Origin: Anaerolineae bacterium | GTDB taxonomy: Bacteria > Chloroflexota > Anaerolineae > UBA4142 | Assembly (NCBI GenBank): GCA_026417715.1 | Contig: JAOACU010000008.1 | Span: forward strand, 1-22,596 | Direction: 5' to 3' | Length of the DNA stretch: 22,596 nt | Part shown: positions 1 through 8,749 of the stretch, piece by piece | How the letters are laid out: the number at the start of each line of letters is the position of its first letter | Numbering within the stretch: position 1 is the stretch's first letter | Position numbers and translations under genes: made by a program | Notes under the pieces: model-generated | Seen by the model: only the letters and a program-made list of their open reading frames with translations | What the model was told of the DNA's origin: nothing | Database searches by the model: none

Positions 1-175
1 CTTTTACCGATGCGTCAATCGTTGCTTGCGCATTCGCTTGCGCGACGGTGGTCGCTTTCACCGCCGCGTCAATCGTCGCTTGTGCATCGGGCGTGGGTTT
101 GAGGACTTGGCATCCCACCAACGCAATGATGAGCAACCCAATCCAAAACGTAAAGACGAGGTGTAGTGTTTTCAT
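1..175 (-). CDS. Putative lipoprotein, N-terminal part only
   Basis: The 58 complete codons start with MKTLHLVFTFWIGLLIIALVGCQ: charged n-region, hydrophobic stretch (about residues 6-19) and lipobox LVGC with Cys22, so export and lipid anchoring are expected. The mature part holds a short internal repeat of the form AQATIDA(A/S)VK, seen twice about 20 residues apart, which looks like an alanine-rich helical or coiled region; this may be why the matching DNA is repetitive. The purine-rich GGGGGAGAG ends 9 nt before the ATG at 175 and supports that start. The gene continues beyond the left edge, so family and function cannot be assigned. It is divergent from the dehydrogenase gene, with 93 bp between the starts. 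Confidence 0.75.
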   Translation of the reverse strand, partial: MKTLHLVFTFWIGLLIIALVGCQVLKPTPDAQATIDAAVKATTVAQANAQATIDASVK

Positions 176-268
176 AAACGAATCTCTCCCCCAAAAGTGT
201 TTGGGAACATTCTGTCACAAGATAACAAAAGCATCGGTCGGCGGTCATTACATCAAAGGAGGAACAAA

Positions 269-1348
269 GTGCGTGACTACCACATTGCTGTAATTCCCGG
301 TGACGGCATTGGACAAGAAGTAACACCCGAAGGTGTGCGCGTGCTGGACGCCGTCGGTGAATTGACCAGCGCGTACAAAATGCGTTACGAGTACTTTCCT
401 TGGGGTTGCGAGTACTATCTCAAGACGGGTCGAATGATGGCAGAGGACGGACTCAAAATCTTGCGCGATTTCGATGCCATCTACTTTGGCGCGGTCGGCT
501 TCCCCAGCGTGCCCGATCACATTTCACTGCGCGGTCTGCGCTTGCCGATTTGTCAAGGATTCGAGCAGTATGTTTGTCAGCGTCCCAGTTTCTTATTGCC
601 CGGCATCAAATCACCGCTCGCCGATAAAAAACCGGGCGACATTGATTTCGTTGTGATTCGCGAGAACACCGAAGGCGAGTACGCGGGCGCGGGTGGACGC
701 GCGCATCGCGGCTTGCCGATTGAGGTTGCCGTCGAAACGTCCGTGTTCACGCGCGTTGGCGTCGAGCGCGTGATTCGCTATGCGTATCAACTCGCGCGCA
801 CGCGTCGCAAGAAACTCGTCAACGCGACCAAATCGAACGCGCAACAGCACTCGCTGACGTTTTGGGACGAAATTTTTGTCGAGGTGGGCAAGGAATTTCC
901 CGATGTGCAAACCGAGCGCGTGTTGATTGATGCGCTTGCCGCGCGCTTTGTGTTACGTCCCGAATCGCTCGACGTGGTGGTGGCGTCGAACTTGTTCGGC
1001 GACATTCTCACCGATTTAGGCGGCGCGATTTGTGGATCGCTGGGAGTCGCGGCAAGTGGCAACATCAATCCCGAACGCGAGTATCCTTCGATGTTCGAGC
1101 CGGTGCACGGGAGCGCGCCCGATATTTTCGGCAAGGGGATTGCGAATCCAATCGCGATGATTTGGTGCGGTGCGATGATGCTGGAATGGCTCGGTGAAAA
1201 GCCAGCCGCCGATTTGATTCTGCGCGCGATTCAAGCGGTCACCGCCGAAGGCAAGGCACTCACTCCCGATCTTGGCGGCACCGCCAAGACGCGCGACGTG
1301 ACCGATGCGATCATTGCGCAAGCACGACGCATTGCCGCGCGCGTGTGA
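269..1348 (+). CDS. Tartrate/D-malate dehydrogenase family protein (isocitrate/isopropylmalate dehydrogenase superfamily)
   Basis: A 359-residue beta-decarboxylating dehydrogenase, the usual length of the family. Visible signatures are the N-terminal IPGDGIGQEV, IYFGAVG, VPDHISL, the substrate/metal segment VIRENTEGEY, the catalytic-lysine segment NATKSN, the metal-binding SNLFGDILTDLGG, and the nucleotide-binding EPVHGSAPDIFGKGIANPIA. VPDHISL and the CEYY motif match E. coli D-malate dehydrogenase (DmlA) and tartrate dehydrogenases better than LeuB or Icd, so NAD-dependent oxidation and decarboxylation of D-malate, tartrate or a similar 2-hydroxy acid is the best guess; the exact substrate is not proved. 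The frame is open upstream to an ATG at 197, but GTG at 269 is preferred: AGGAGG at 257-262 lies 6 nt upstream and the family start (RDYHIAVIPGDG) follows at once. It appears monocistronic and ends before a long hairpin. Confidence 0.93.
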   Translation: MRDYHIAVIPGDGIGQEVTPEGVRVLDAVGELTSAYKMRYEYFPWGCEYYLKTGRMMAEDGLKILRDFDAIYFGAVGFPSVPDHISLRGLRLPICQGFEQYVCQRPSFLLPGIKSPLADKKPGDIDFVVIRENTEGEYAGAGGRAHRGLPIEVAVETSVFTRVGVERVIRYAYQLARTRRKKLVNATKSNAQQHSLTFWDEIFVEVGKEFPDVQTERVLIDALAARFVLRPESLDVVVASNLFGDILTDLGGAICGSLGVAASGNINPEREYPSMFEPVHGSAPDIFGKGIANPIAMIWCGAMMLEWLGEKPAADLILRAIQAVTAEGKALTPDLGGTAKTRDVTDAIIAQARRIAARV

Positions 1349-1375
1349 CACGCGCGCAACGTTATGTGATTAACC

Positions 1376-1431
1376 GATGTTACGCAGAGGTGGAGCAAGC
1401 GTGCACACTTGTCCCACCTCCGCGTAACATC
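1376..1431. repeat. Long hairpin, dispersed palindrome copy 1; possible bidirectional terminator
   Basis: The arms GATGTTACGCAGAGGTGG (1376-1393) and CCACCTCCGCGTAACATC (1414-1431) are complementary with one mismatch. The stem continues inward with two mismatches to CAAG/CTTG around a short loop. The core (AGGTGG..CAAG/CTTGTCCCACCT) is related to the palindromes at 9598-9624 and 13841-13860. It lies exactly between two convergent genes, so it may fold in both transcripts, but it lacks a clear U-tract. Confidence 0.8.
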
Positions 1432-1436
1432 AGCGA

Positions 1437-3056
1437 TTAAATCCCCGAAAGTTCATCCAATTTCTGACAAATCAATGCGGCAGACAAGAACGCATCTTTA
1501 CGACGTGGCTGTAAACGCGGATCCTCTTTGAAATGGCGTAGGCGTAGGACGTTTAGGGTTGCCATCAACAGACTCAGCAGGTATTCGCGTTGCGCATTCG
1601 GCGCGCTAGTGCCTTTGTTGCAATCAAGCAACTCCCAGGCAATCTGCCGTAAACCCGCGAGCACCTCCACCGCTTTGCGTGCCTCCGCTGAGAAATTCGC
1701 CTCCAACTCTGGCTGGCTATTCGGCGCAAGATTCAGCAACATTCGCTCCAACTTGACAAACTCGGTTGGCTCTAACGTGGGCATCACGCGAAATTTGAGG
1801 TCGGTTTCTAACACTACCACATCGCGCAAGATGTGGCTCGGATACGTCCGATAAAAATCAATCAACCAACATTGCCCTTGCTCGTTGATGAGGATGTTGC
1901 CCGCGTTGAGATCGCCATGTGTAACGCATTGTGCAACATCCAATTGCCAGACATCTTGGTTCTGCAAACGACGCAAGGGATTGGGTAGATCATCAGTACA
2001 AGGTGGAATACGCACTCGTGATAGATCAACCCATTCGGGAAAGAACGAGCGTGCCTCATTGAAAATGCGTTCCACAGTGAGATTGAAGGCAGTTAAATAC
2101 AAATCGCGAACATTCGCGTGGCGGGGCGGTTGACGATTACGATACCAAAGGGCACAGGTACCAAAGAACAAATGTCGAAGCGCGGTGATGATGTGCACTG
2201 AAGATTGTTGGCTATAGAAATGTGCAAGGTCTGGAGCGCGTTCGACCTCAGGTGTGTTTAGAGTGTAGAGTAGTGCCCCCAGATGACGCGAATAACCCGA
2301 ACTGAGTTGAGTGGCAAAATTAACAGGGAGATACAATTTCACATACCTGTTAAAATTTTCTTCTTCGATTCGTGTCTTCTTGCGCGTTCCAACTTTGAGC
2401 ACAAACCACCGCCCCACCCCAGTCTCAAAAGTCGGATGCGCTCGTAGAACCACTGAACCACTTAAACCCATTTGCGGACTCTTGAGCAAAATGCTGTTCG
2501 CATTTACAAATACCTTTCCAACCAAATCACGAACCTGTAAGACTAACTGGTCGCGCGGGGGCCAGTCCGACTCTGCTTCAGAGACGTGGATGTGTGTGGC
2601 GACTTGATCAATCAGACTGTCCACATCACCGAGGTAGTTCAAGTTGAAATTAATACTAACGTGCTCTTGGAAGATGCGATTAACTTTTTCCGCTAATTCA
2701 CTCACGTAACCGGGCTTTTTAGCAACAAAATCTGTGGCGTGTTTCGACCATGCTTCACGCACCCACTCGGCTTTCTTCGAGTACCCCGTTATCACAACAG
2801 TGGGCATAATCTCACGCAAATTGAGCGTCTCCAGATCTTCCAACAAGCGCAAACCATCTTTGTTCTGTCCGAGCGGCGGACCCAGTGAAATATCCACAAT
2901 CGCCAGATGAAAATGCCCCGACTCGAGTAAGGCCTTGGCTTGGGCGTAGTCTTCCGCCCACATGACTGTATAGCCTGCCTGTTTCAAGCGGCGCCGCTGC
3001 GTGCGTGCTTCAGATTCCATATCTTCAACGAGTAAAATACGTTTCTCTTGTCTCAT
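1437..3056 (-). CDS. Response regulator receiver domain fused to an APH-like kinase domain
   Basis: A 539-residue two-domain protein. Residues 5-120 form a CheY-like receiver: acidic pair E11/D12, phosphoacceptor D55 (LAIVDISL), T90 (VVIT) and K113 (FVAKKP), all present. Residues from about 180 on resemble aminoglycoside-phosphotransferase/choline-kinase-like enzymes: glycine-rich GLSGSVVL (187-194), a lysine in WFVLKVG (K201), catalytic loop HGDLNAGN (H380, D382, N387) and metal-binding D400 in LIDF. The kinase core therefore looks active. The output is thus a phosphotransferase rather than DNA binding; its substrate is unknown. It may belong to the APH-like kinase domains reported in NTP-dependent conflict systems (TCAD type), but I cannot confirm this. 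The frame is open up to 3275, but ATG 3056 has GGAGGAG 7 nt upstream and starts right at the receiver. It overlaps the 3' end of the histidine kinase gene by 32 nt, so the pair is probably cognate. Confidence 0.9.
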   Translation of the reverse strand: MRQEKRILLVEDMESEARTQRRRLKQAGYTVMWAEDYAQAKALLESGHFHLAIVDISLGPPLGQNKDGLRLLEDLETLNLREIMPTVVITGYSKKAEWVREAWSKHATDFVAKKPGYVSELAEKVNRIFQEHVSINFNLNYLGDVDSLIDQVATHIHVSEAESDWPPRDQLVLQVRDLVGKVFVNANSILLKSPQMGLSGSVVLRAHPTFETGVGRWFVLKVGTRKKTRIEEENFNRYVKLYLPVNFATQLSSGYSRHLGALLYTLNTPEVERAPDLAHFYSQQSSVHIITALRHLFFGTCALWYRNRQPPRHANVRDLYLTAFNLTVERIFNEARSFFPEWVDLSRVRIPPCTDDLPNPLRRLQNQDVWQLDVAQCVTHGDLNAGNILINEQGQCWLIDFYRTYPSHILRDVVVLETDLKFRVMPTLEPTEFVKLERMLLNLAPNSQPELEANFSAEARKAVEVLAGLRQIAWELLDCNKGTSAPNAQREYLLSLLMATLNVLRLRHFKEDPRLQPRRKDAFLSAALICQKLDELSGI

Positions 3057-5835
3057 CTTCCGTCTCCTCCAACCAACCGGGTCTTTGAAGAGGTAAACGC
3101 AAGATAAAAGCCACTCCTTCTGTTGTTGCCGAATCCAACACCAGACTGCCCTTATGGACTTGGGCAATGTAGCGACATAACGACAAGCCCCAACCACGCA
3201 AAGGTGTACCACGTTTGGTCGTCCAACCGAGATTCCAAATCGCTTCGCGATGCTCCAAAGGAATTGTTGGACCATTGTTCCAAACTCTGATCATACCATA
3301 CTCTCGATCGCTTTCCACCGTTAGAGTCACACACCCTTGCTGTGATACAGGAATGGCTTCAAAAGCATTCTCAATCAAGTTCTCCAACAAGATTTCAATG
3401 AGCGCGCGGTCACACTGGATAGTGAGATGAGAAATCGGGGCAGAAAACCGCTGAATTTGAATGTGTGTTGGACAACGCGTTTCCATTTTTTGGCATACTT
3501 GAGCGACGAGGGTATTTAGATCAATTGTCTCAAGTTGTAGACTCCAAGTTTTTGCAAAACGATCGAGCCAGTTACTAACATTCGATGTATCTGCGGCTAT
3601 ATCACGCAAGTTGTTCAAACATTGACTCAAGCTCGAACACTGATCGGGCTGTAACACCGACTCAATCTCTTTGAGCAAATTAGGAATGCTACCGACCGTG
3701 CCCTTGATTTCGTGTACTAAATCCGTCGCTAAACGGGCGGTATCGCGTTTGTGGCGCAGTTGTTCCATCAACCGTACACGTTCTAACCACAACCCAACGT
3801 GATTGGCAAAGATCATCATCAAGCGTTCGCTATCTTCATCAAAAGCCTCGGTGCGCTTGACATTGTCCACGCAAAGCACGCCAAGATGGCGTTGCCGTGC
3901 TGACAACGGAATGCCTATCGCCGAGCGAACATTCACACCCCATTCTGAAAGGTCACGATAGTGAGAATCGGTCGCGGTATCTTTGACGATATATGGACGC
4001 TGGGTAGCATACACATACCCCGTCAGACCTTCGCCGGGTTTGAAACGTGCCACTTGACGAACCTGGGGCGGATAGCCGGTATCGGCAGCAATGGTCAACT
4101 CGCCGGTTTGGGAATCGTACAAATAGATAGACCCCATCTGCGCGCGTCCGCGCAGGGCTTTGAGGGCAATCCGTAGCGTTTGTTGCAAAACTTGTTTGAA
4201 AGGTGCATGGGTTTGCATCAATTCGCGCGTCAATTTGAGCAAATACTCTAAATCTCTCGCACGCTGTTCGGTTTGGCGATGGAGTCGTTCAAACTCCTCA
4301 CGATTCTTGAGCGCGCGTGCGGCGTATTGCAAATAGGTCAACAATTCACGCACTTGACCTTGCCGACGCTGAAAGTTGCGACGCGTCAACAAATTCTCGA
4401 CGACCACCAAGCCCAAGTTCTCTCCGTTAGCACGCAGAGGAATGAACAATGTACGATGCTGGTCGTCCGACGCCGCCCAATAATATTCGGCAGAGGTAGC
4501 AAATGCTTTGATCTCGGGACGGTGGCGCGCCTTGATAGGCACGCGTATAGACGCCGAATCCGAGGAATGAATCAGGACGAGATTTTGCCGCTGGCGATCA
4601 TAGTCGTACAGATGAAAAGTTTGTTGCGGATAAGTTGTATGCAAGCCCTTTACCAATTGTTGCCAAGCCGCATCCTTGGTAGCCGTTGTATACATTGCAC
4701 TGATAAAAGAAAGCATCACTTGTGAACGTTCTTCGATTTCATCCACCGCGCGCGCATTGCCGCGCAAAAAAGTCATTGCGCGTTCGTAATCACCTGCGGC
4801 AAGAAACAGTCGCCCGACGCGTTCCGGCGTCAAGACACGCTCGAGAATGCGATAATGCAAATCACTCTTGATCTGATAGCGACTATCTCGACGCATCACA
4901 AATCCAGAAATCAGTAGTGGGTCGGGTTCGCGGCTCAAATCGAGAGGAAGTTGACTCGCAGGGAGTTCGCTATGCTTCATCAAAAGAAGCAATGCGTTGA
5001 GCAATTGTGGGTCACTTTCCAATTCATGAATGCTATCTATCAAAGCCGACTGTGTACACCGCCGAAGCAAATTTTCGATGGCTCTTTTGACAACCGGAAC
5101 GGTGACGTGATGATCGTGGTGCGGATCAAACCAGCGACTAATTTCCCAACAAATCTCATTGAGTATCCAGCGATCGCCAGCGGTTTGTTCGTATAAATAA
5201 TTCAACGCACGTAGCGTCGGCGATGGACAATCTAGCGCGCTCAACTGCTGACGTACCCACTGTGCTGTATCGTCGGGGGAAAGATCAAACAAGAGGACAG
5301 AATCGCTGATGTTGAAAAAAGGTGAGGTAGGACCCAATGCCGCCCACGCCAAGTTGTGCGAAGCACACACCACTGCCAAGAATCGCCTTTCGCGACTGTC
5401 TTGAAAAGCCCCACGTAGCACGCGCAACAGTTCACCGATATAATCGGGCGGAACGACTTCGAGTTCGAGATCATCTACAAAAAGCACAACGTGGTTACGC
5501 CAGAGCGTCGGCAAAGATGCCAGAAATCTTTGCAAATCAGCGGCGCTATGTATCGCATAGCGCGGTAAAGATTGCCGATAGTGTCTGCGGGCTTGTAGCA
5601 TCATCAAATCGCACAGGGAAACGTAAAACGCTTTTTCGGTATCTGTGCGCGCGTCCCGCAAACTGACGTACAGCGCCACATAGCCCAACTGTTCATCCAC
5701 GCGCTTGCAGGCGCGCCGCATTATTACACTCTTGCGATGATAACGCGGACCGATAAAGCGACAACATTTCCCACGTCGTAGTGTTTGCACGATGGCTTCA
5801 ATCTCACGCGTGCTGACTACCCAAGTATCGCGCAT
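3025..5835 (-). CDS. Hybrid sensor: STAND-like ATPase, two GAF domains and histidine kinase
   Basis: 936 residues without a transmembrane segment, so probably cytosolic. Residues 10-330 resemble a STAND/AAA-like NTPase: P-loop-like GPRYHRKS (29-36), in which the usual GK is RK, and Walker B VVLFVDDLE (D121/D122), followed by a helical and winged-helix-like part. A weak GAF-like domain spans about 385-500 and a clear one about 540-690 (FKPGEGLTGYV, IGIPL, LGVLCVDN). DHp with phosphoacceptor H708 (LVHEIKG) and HATPase_c follow: N box ENLIENAFEA, NNGPTIP where Asp is usual (N853), and RGWGLSL. It should sense a ligand or partner through the NTPase/GAF part and phosphorylate the receiver encoded next. 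ATG at 5835 is preferred to GTG at 5838 because GGAGG lies 5 nt upstream; the GTG shares a base with the preceding TAG. Confidence 0.9.
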   Translation of the reverse strand: MRDTWVVSTREIEAIVQTLRRGKCCRFIGPRYHRKSVIMRRACKRVDEQLGYVALYVSLRDARTDTEKAFYVSLCDLMMLQARRHYRQSLPRYAIHSAADLQRFLASLPTLWRNHVVLFVDDLELEVVPPDYIGELLRVLRGAFQDSRERRFLAVVCASHNLAWAALGPTSPFFNISDSVLLFDLSPDDTAQWVRQQLSALDCPSPTLRALNYLYEQTAGDRWILNEICWEISRWFDPHHDHHVTVPVVKRAIENLLRRCTQSALIDSIHELESDPQLLNALLLLMKHSELPASQLPLDLSREPDPLLISGFVMRRDSRYQIKSDLHYRILERVLTPERVGRLFLAAGDYERAMTFLRGNARAVDEIEERSQVMLSFISAMYTTATKDAAWQQLVKGLHTTYPQQTFHLYDYDRQRQNLVLIHSSDSASIRVPIKARHRPEIKAFATSAEYYWAASDDQHRTLFIPLRANGENLGLVVVENLLTRRNFQRRQGQVRELLTYLQYAARALKNREEFERLHRQTEQRARDLEYLLKLTRELMQTHAPFKQVLQQTLRIALKALRGRAQMGSIYLYDSQTGELTIAADTGYPPQVRQVARFKPGEGLTGYVYATQRPYIVKDTATDSHYRDLSEWGVNVRSAIGIPLSARQRHLGVLCVDNVKRTEAFDEDSERLMMIFANHVGLWLERVRLMEQLRHKRDTARLATDLVHEIKGTVGSIPNLLKEIESVLQPDQCSSLSQCLNNLRDIAADTSNVSNWLDRFAKTWSLQLETIDLNTLVAQVCQKMETRCPTHIQIQRFSAPISHLTIQCDRALIEILLENLIENAFEAIPVSQQGCVTLTVESDREYGMIRVWNNGPTIPLEHREAIWNLGWTTKRGTPLRGWGLSLCRYIAQVHKGSLVLDSATTEGVAFILRLPLQRPGWLEETEDETRETYFTR

Positions 5836-5837
5836 CA

Positions 5838-7376
5838 CTACCTCCGTGTTTCTCCATCCTGCGCCATATACTCTTGACGCGCCTTCTTGAACCCAAACTC
5901 GACCGAATAATTTTCCTGCAACATTCTCACAAAAAGTGGCAAACGAAAACTATATGCCTTGCCTTGGCGTCGCAAGATGTTCGCGGTGTCTAGATTCCGA
6001 CACGCTTCATCCAGACGATTGAACGTCACCACCAAGCCGCGTCGCTTGAGTTCTGCATCGAGGTCTTCGATTGTAAAGACTTCGCGTTCGTGCTTGTCCT
6101 GTACTCCCACCATTGCAAAGACAATCGCGCGCTCTAACGGCACCGAGTTATCCATAAACGTCGTCAAGACTATATCGCGAAACGCTGTATTGTCATAGAC
6201 CGATTGAAAATCGTTGATAGAAATCACATTGCCTTCGGAGCGATCCAACTGTTCCAACAAGGTTTGGCAATAGAACTGCACGAACAAGGGTTGCCCAGCG
6301 GTCTCACGAAAGATACGCGAGACGATCTCTTCGCGTCCATCGAGTTTGACACGCAAGGCATCAAACGGCTGGGTGATCATCTCGGCAACATCTTTGCGTT
6401 CCAAGGCTTCAAGGTAGAGTGGCTCTCCAAAATTATAAAAAGGATGCTCGCGATTGTACATTGCTCGCCGCATTTCACGAAAGCCCGCCATAATGAAACG
6501 CGCGCGCTTGTTCTGCGATGCCTGACGCAACACCGTGCAAAAATCCAAATTGTGTTGGGTGTACTCTAGCAAACGATCGAATTCATCCAGCAAAAAAGTG
6601 ATTTGTCCTCTCTGCTCGCTTGCCAAATAGTCGAACATCTTGGTCGCATTCCGAAAGGACTGGGCTTTGCGTTCGAGAAACAGTTTCAGAGGGGCTTGGA
6701 ACTTGGCAGCCACTTCGCGGTAGAAATCGTCGGGGGTCTGCAACGTACTGCACTCGATATACACGTGCCGCCGTGACCCTTCGGTCGGTGGGTCTTCCTC
6801 ATCGAGCAGACGTTCGACCTCACGCAAGAGCGAGGTCTTGCCGATACGTCGAATGCCAAAGATCATAAAATTACTTGGACGACTACGAATTTTCTTCAAG
6901 TCACTCGAGCGTCCAAAAAAGCGGCTACCCGTCACCCAACGACTCGTTTCGTAGGGAGAGAGTTGGGCACGCGGAATTTGCTCCAAGAACAAGTCTAGCA
7001 TCAAACGCGTCGGTGAAGATGCATCAAAAATTTCTTTTTGTTGCTTGGCGTCCCAAATCACAAACTGGGTCGTAAAGAGACGACTCAACTGCTGACGGAG
7101 TTCATCGGCAGTTCCATCCACCAATACCAAGACCGTTGTGTGCTCCCAGCCCTGTTGCCGTACCACATCACGAATCGCATAGGCGAGATCAACAGCAGGC
7201 AAATTCAAATGTTCGTGCGAGTGTACCCAAATACACGGCGTACGATCGCTGAGACTCAGTTTCCAAGCACTGAGGTCCACAGTAAACGTATCCAAACGTC
7301 TTACAGTTTGTGGACCTCTAATGCGATGTCGCAGACGTTCGAGCGCGCGCAAGGCATACGGTAGAGTAGTGCTCAT
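5838..7376 (-). CDS. STAND-type AAA+ ATPase with C-terminal winged-helix-like region
   Basis: 512 residues. The ATPase begins with the family hallmark FFGRSSDL (153-160), then Walker A GIRRIGKTSLL (164-174), Walker B ITFLLDEFD (D244/E245), and the sensor-like segment RFIMAGFR (273-280). A helical part and a winged-helix-like domain follow (about 425-495, ending YSFRLPLFVRML), typical of bacterial STAND ATPases related to archaeal MCM-neighbour ATPases. Residues 1-150 form a separate domain with alternating strands and helices (TPCIWVHSHEH, TVLVLVDGT, QFVIWDAKQ) that I cannot identify; it may sense or bind a partner. It starts with an ATGA overlap with the end of the aminopeptidase gene (ATG 7376-7374, TGA 7375-7373), after a purine-rich GAGGAGAG. 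This tight coupling argues for co-translation. The Walker motifs look intact, so ATP-driven oligomeric switching is likely (inference). Confidence 0.9.
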   Translation of the reverse strand: MSTTLPYALRALERLRHRIRGPQTVRRLDTFTVDLSAWKLSLSDRTPCIWVHSHEHLNLPAVDLAYAIRDVVRQQGWEHTTVLVLVDGTADELRQQLSRLFTTQFVIWDAKQQKEIFDASSPTRLMLDLFLEQIPRAQLSPYETSRWVTGSRFFGRSSDLKKIRSRPSNFMIFGIRRIGKTSLLREVERLLDEEDPPTEGSRRHVYIECSTLQTPDDFYREVAAKFQAPLKLFLERKAQSFRNATKMFDYLASEQRGQITFLLDEFDRLLEYTQHNLDFCTVLRQASQNKRARFIMAGFREMRRAMYNREHPFYNFGEPLYLEALERKDVAEMITQPFDALRVKLDGREEIVSRIFRETAGQPLFVQFYCQTLLEQLDRSEGNVISINDFQSVYDNTAFRDIVLTTFMDNSVPLERAIVFAMVGVQDKHEREVFTIEDLDAELKRRGLVVTFNRLDEACRNLDTANILRRQGKAYSFRLPLFVRMLQENYSVEFGFKKARQEYMAQDGETRR

Positions 7377-8737
7377 ACTCTCTCCTCATCAAGACTCGCC
7401 AAGCCATACAACTTGAGCAGATGCACCAGTTGTAACAAGGTGTGTTGATCCGCAATACGCGCGAGTCGTGCCAAATCCTCCAGAGAGACGCTCTCGCGTT
7501 CGCGCAGGGTTCGCCAGACTTGTGCGGCAAGGCGCGTGCTCTCTTCGTTACCAACGGGCACTGCACACACGCGTCCCGAACTAGTGTCCCATAAACGCTG
7601 CAAGCGTCCTTCGGCGTCAATGCGTCCATCCACAGCCGTCGGCATCACGCGTGTTTGTCCATTCCAAGCGGCGGGTACGGTCAAGGTGCGATAGTCCTCG
7701 CGCCAATCGTCTTGTTTCAACACAATCTTGCCATCAGCGAGAATCGGCTTGCTATCCACTAGCACGGTGGGACGCAAACACACCATATCGCAATGCACTT
7801 GGGATGTCAGTGTTCCGCCCATATCGCGATTACTACCCAACGCAATGTGTACGGAACCATAGCGTTTCTCGTCCAAAAGCGGAGTGCCCGTCAATCTCCG
7901 CACGCGTTCGTTGACGCCAAACCCAATCTCGGCAAGACAGTTCCAATTGGCATCACCTTGTGTGCGCGCGTACCCGAGTTGTGCTTCGAGCAAATGTCGC
8001 GCGGCGGCACTGCGCGGTGGGAACACCTGAACCATTCGCCCTGCTTCAAAGCGCAAAACGAGTTCTTCGTTGGGAGTGAGTACACGTCCGGGCAACGCGC
8101 CGTTGATGACAATCTCGCCTTCGGCAGTACCTTCGATAGGCGCAACATACGTCTCACCCGAAGGGACATTCCCCCACGCGCCATCGTGAATGATGCCATC
8201 GCTGATGATGGGCAAGCGTCGCCAAGGCGAGAGTGCGGCAGACAAGATGTGTGCGCGTCCACGCCGATCGAACGACTCGATTTTGATGACGCGACTTTTG
8301 ACCAGAGCAAGTGCTAGGTCTGTGCAACGACGCGTGAGCAAATCGTAATCGGTATCCGCCATCAACAGAGTACGCCAGTTGATACCGGGCATATGCGCCA
8401 CGCGCCGACCGCGCCCCCACGCAGCGTGACGAATCTGAGCGCGAAACGCCAAACATTCGGGATCACCACTCACACACAAAATCGTCGCGACCACTTCGCG
8501 CAATGCGGCGCGCACCGATTCTCCCAACGACTCGTGGGCAAGGCGTTTTTGAAGTGCCAGCGGAAAATAGGATAAATGCGGACGACAGCCATAGGCACTG
8601 GCAGTTTCCGCTAACAATTCGGCAATCTTCAACGTTGTCTCGTCACTCACAATCGCCAATTCACTTTCGGGTGAGAGGGCAAGACAATGCGTGATAATTG
8701 CATTCGCGGCTTGAAGGGCACGTTGTTTATTCGGCAT
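7373..8737 (-). CDS. M29-family (thermophilic metalloaminopeptidase-like) protein with C-terminal extension
   Basis: 454 residues. The centre matches M29 aminopeptidases (AmpS/AmpT/PepS): SDGIIHDGAWGNVPSGETYVAPIEG (key part 179-203), with metal-ligand candidates E195 or E202, E270 (CLAEIGFG), H297 (YGSVHIALG), and H315/D317 (VHCDM). The ligand set appears complete, so metal-dependent removal of N-terminal residues from peptides is plausible. The N-terminal region is more divergent. Residues from about 398 to the end (for example LEDLARLARIADQHTLLQLV) are extra compared with classical M29 enzymes and look winged-helix-like. Its place between an SPFH gene (12 nt gap) and a STAND ATPase gene (4 nt overlap) suggests a job in the signalling module, possibly as the proteolytic effector or by processing a peptide signal, rather than general peptide turnover. 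AGGA lies 7 nt before ATG 8737. Confidence 0.85.
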   Translation of the reverse strand: MPNKQRALQAANAIITHCLALSPESELAIVSDETTLKIAELLAETASAYGCRPHLSYFPLALQKRLAHESLGESVRAALREVVATILCVSGDPECLAFRAQIRHAAWGRGRRVAHMPGINWRTLLMADTDYDLLTRRCTDLALALVKSRVIKIESFDRRGRAHILSAALSPWRRLPIISDGIIHDGAWGNVPSGETYVAPIEGTAEGEIVINGALPGRVLTPNEELVLRFEAGRMVQVFPPRSAAARHLLEAQLGYARTQGDANWNCLAEIGFGVNERVRRLTGTPLLDEKRYGSVHIALGSNRDMGGTLTSQVHCDMVCLRPTVLVDSKPILADGKIVLKQDDWREDYRTLTVPAAWNGQTRVMPTAVDGRIDAEGRLQRLWDTSSGRVCAVPVGNEESTRLAAQVWRTLRERESVSLEDLARLARIADQHTLLQLVHLLKLYGLASLDEERV

Positions 8738-8749
8738 AGGTTTTCCTGT

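Noticed and set aside
190..206. Small hairpin CCCAAA-AGTG-TTTGGG between the divergent genes
   Set aside because: Six base pairs without a U-tract or repeat elsewhere; may be chance and no function can be supported.
3057..3275. Upstream extension of the receiver-kinase protein (73 extra residues to 3275)
   Set aside because: It lies in the 3' coding part of the histidine kinase in another frame, has no family similarity, and a good SD plus the receiver start point to ATG 3056.
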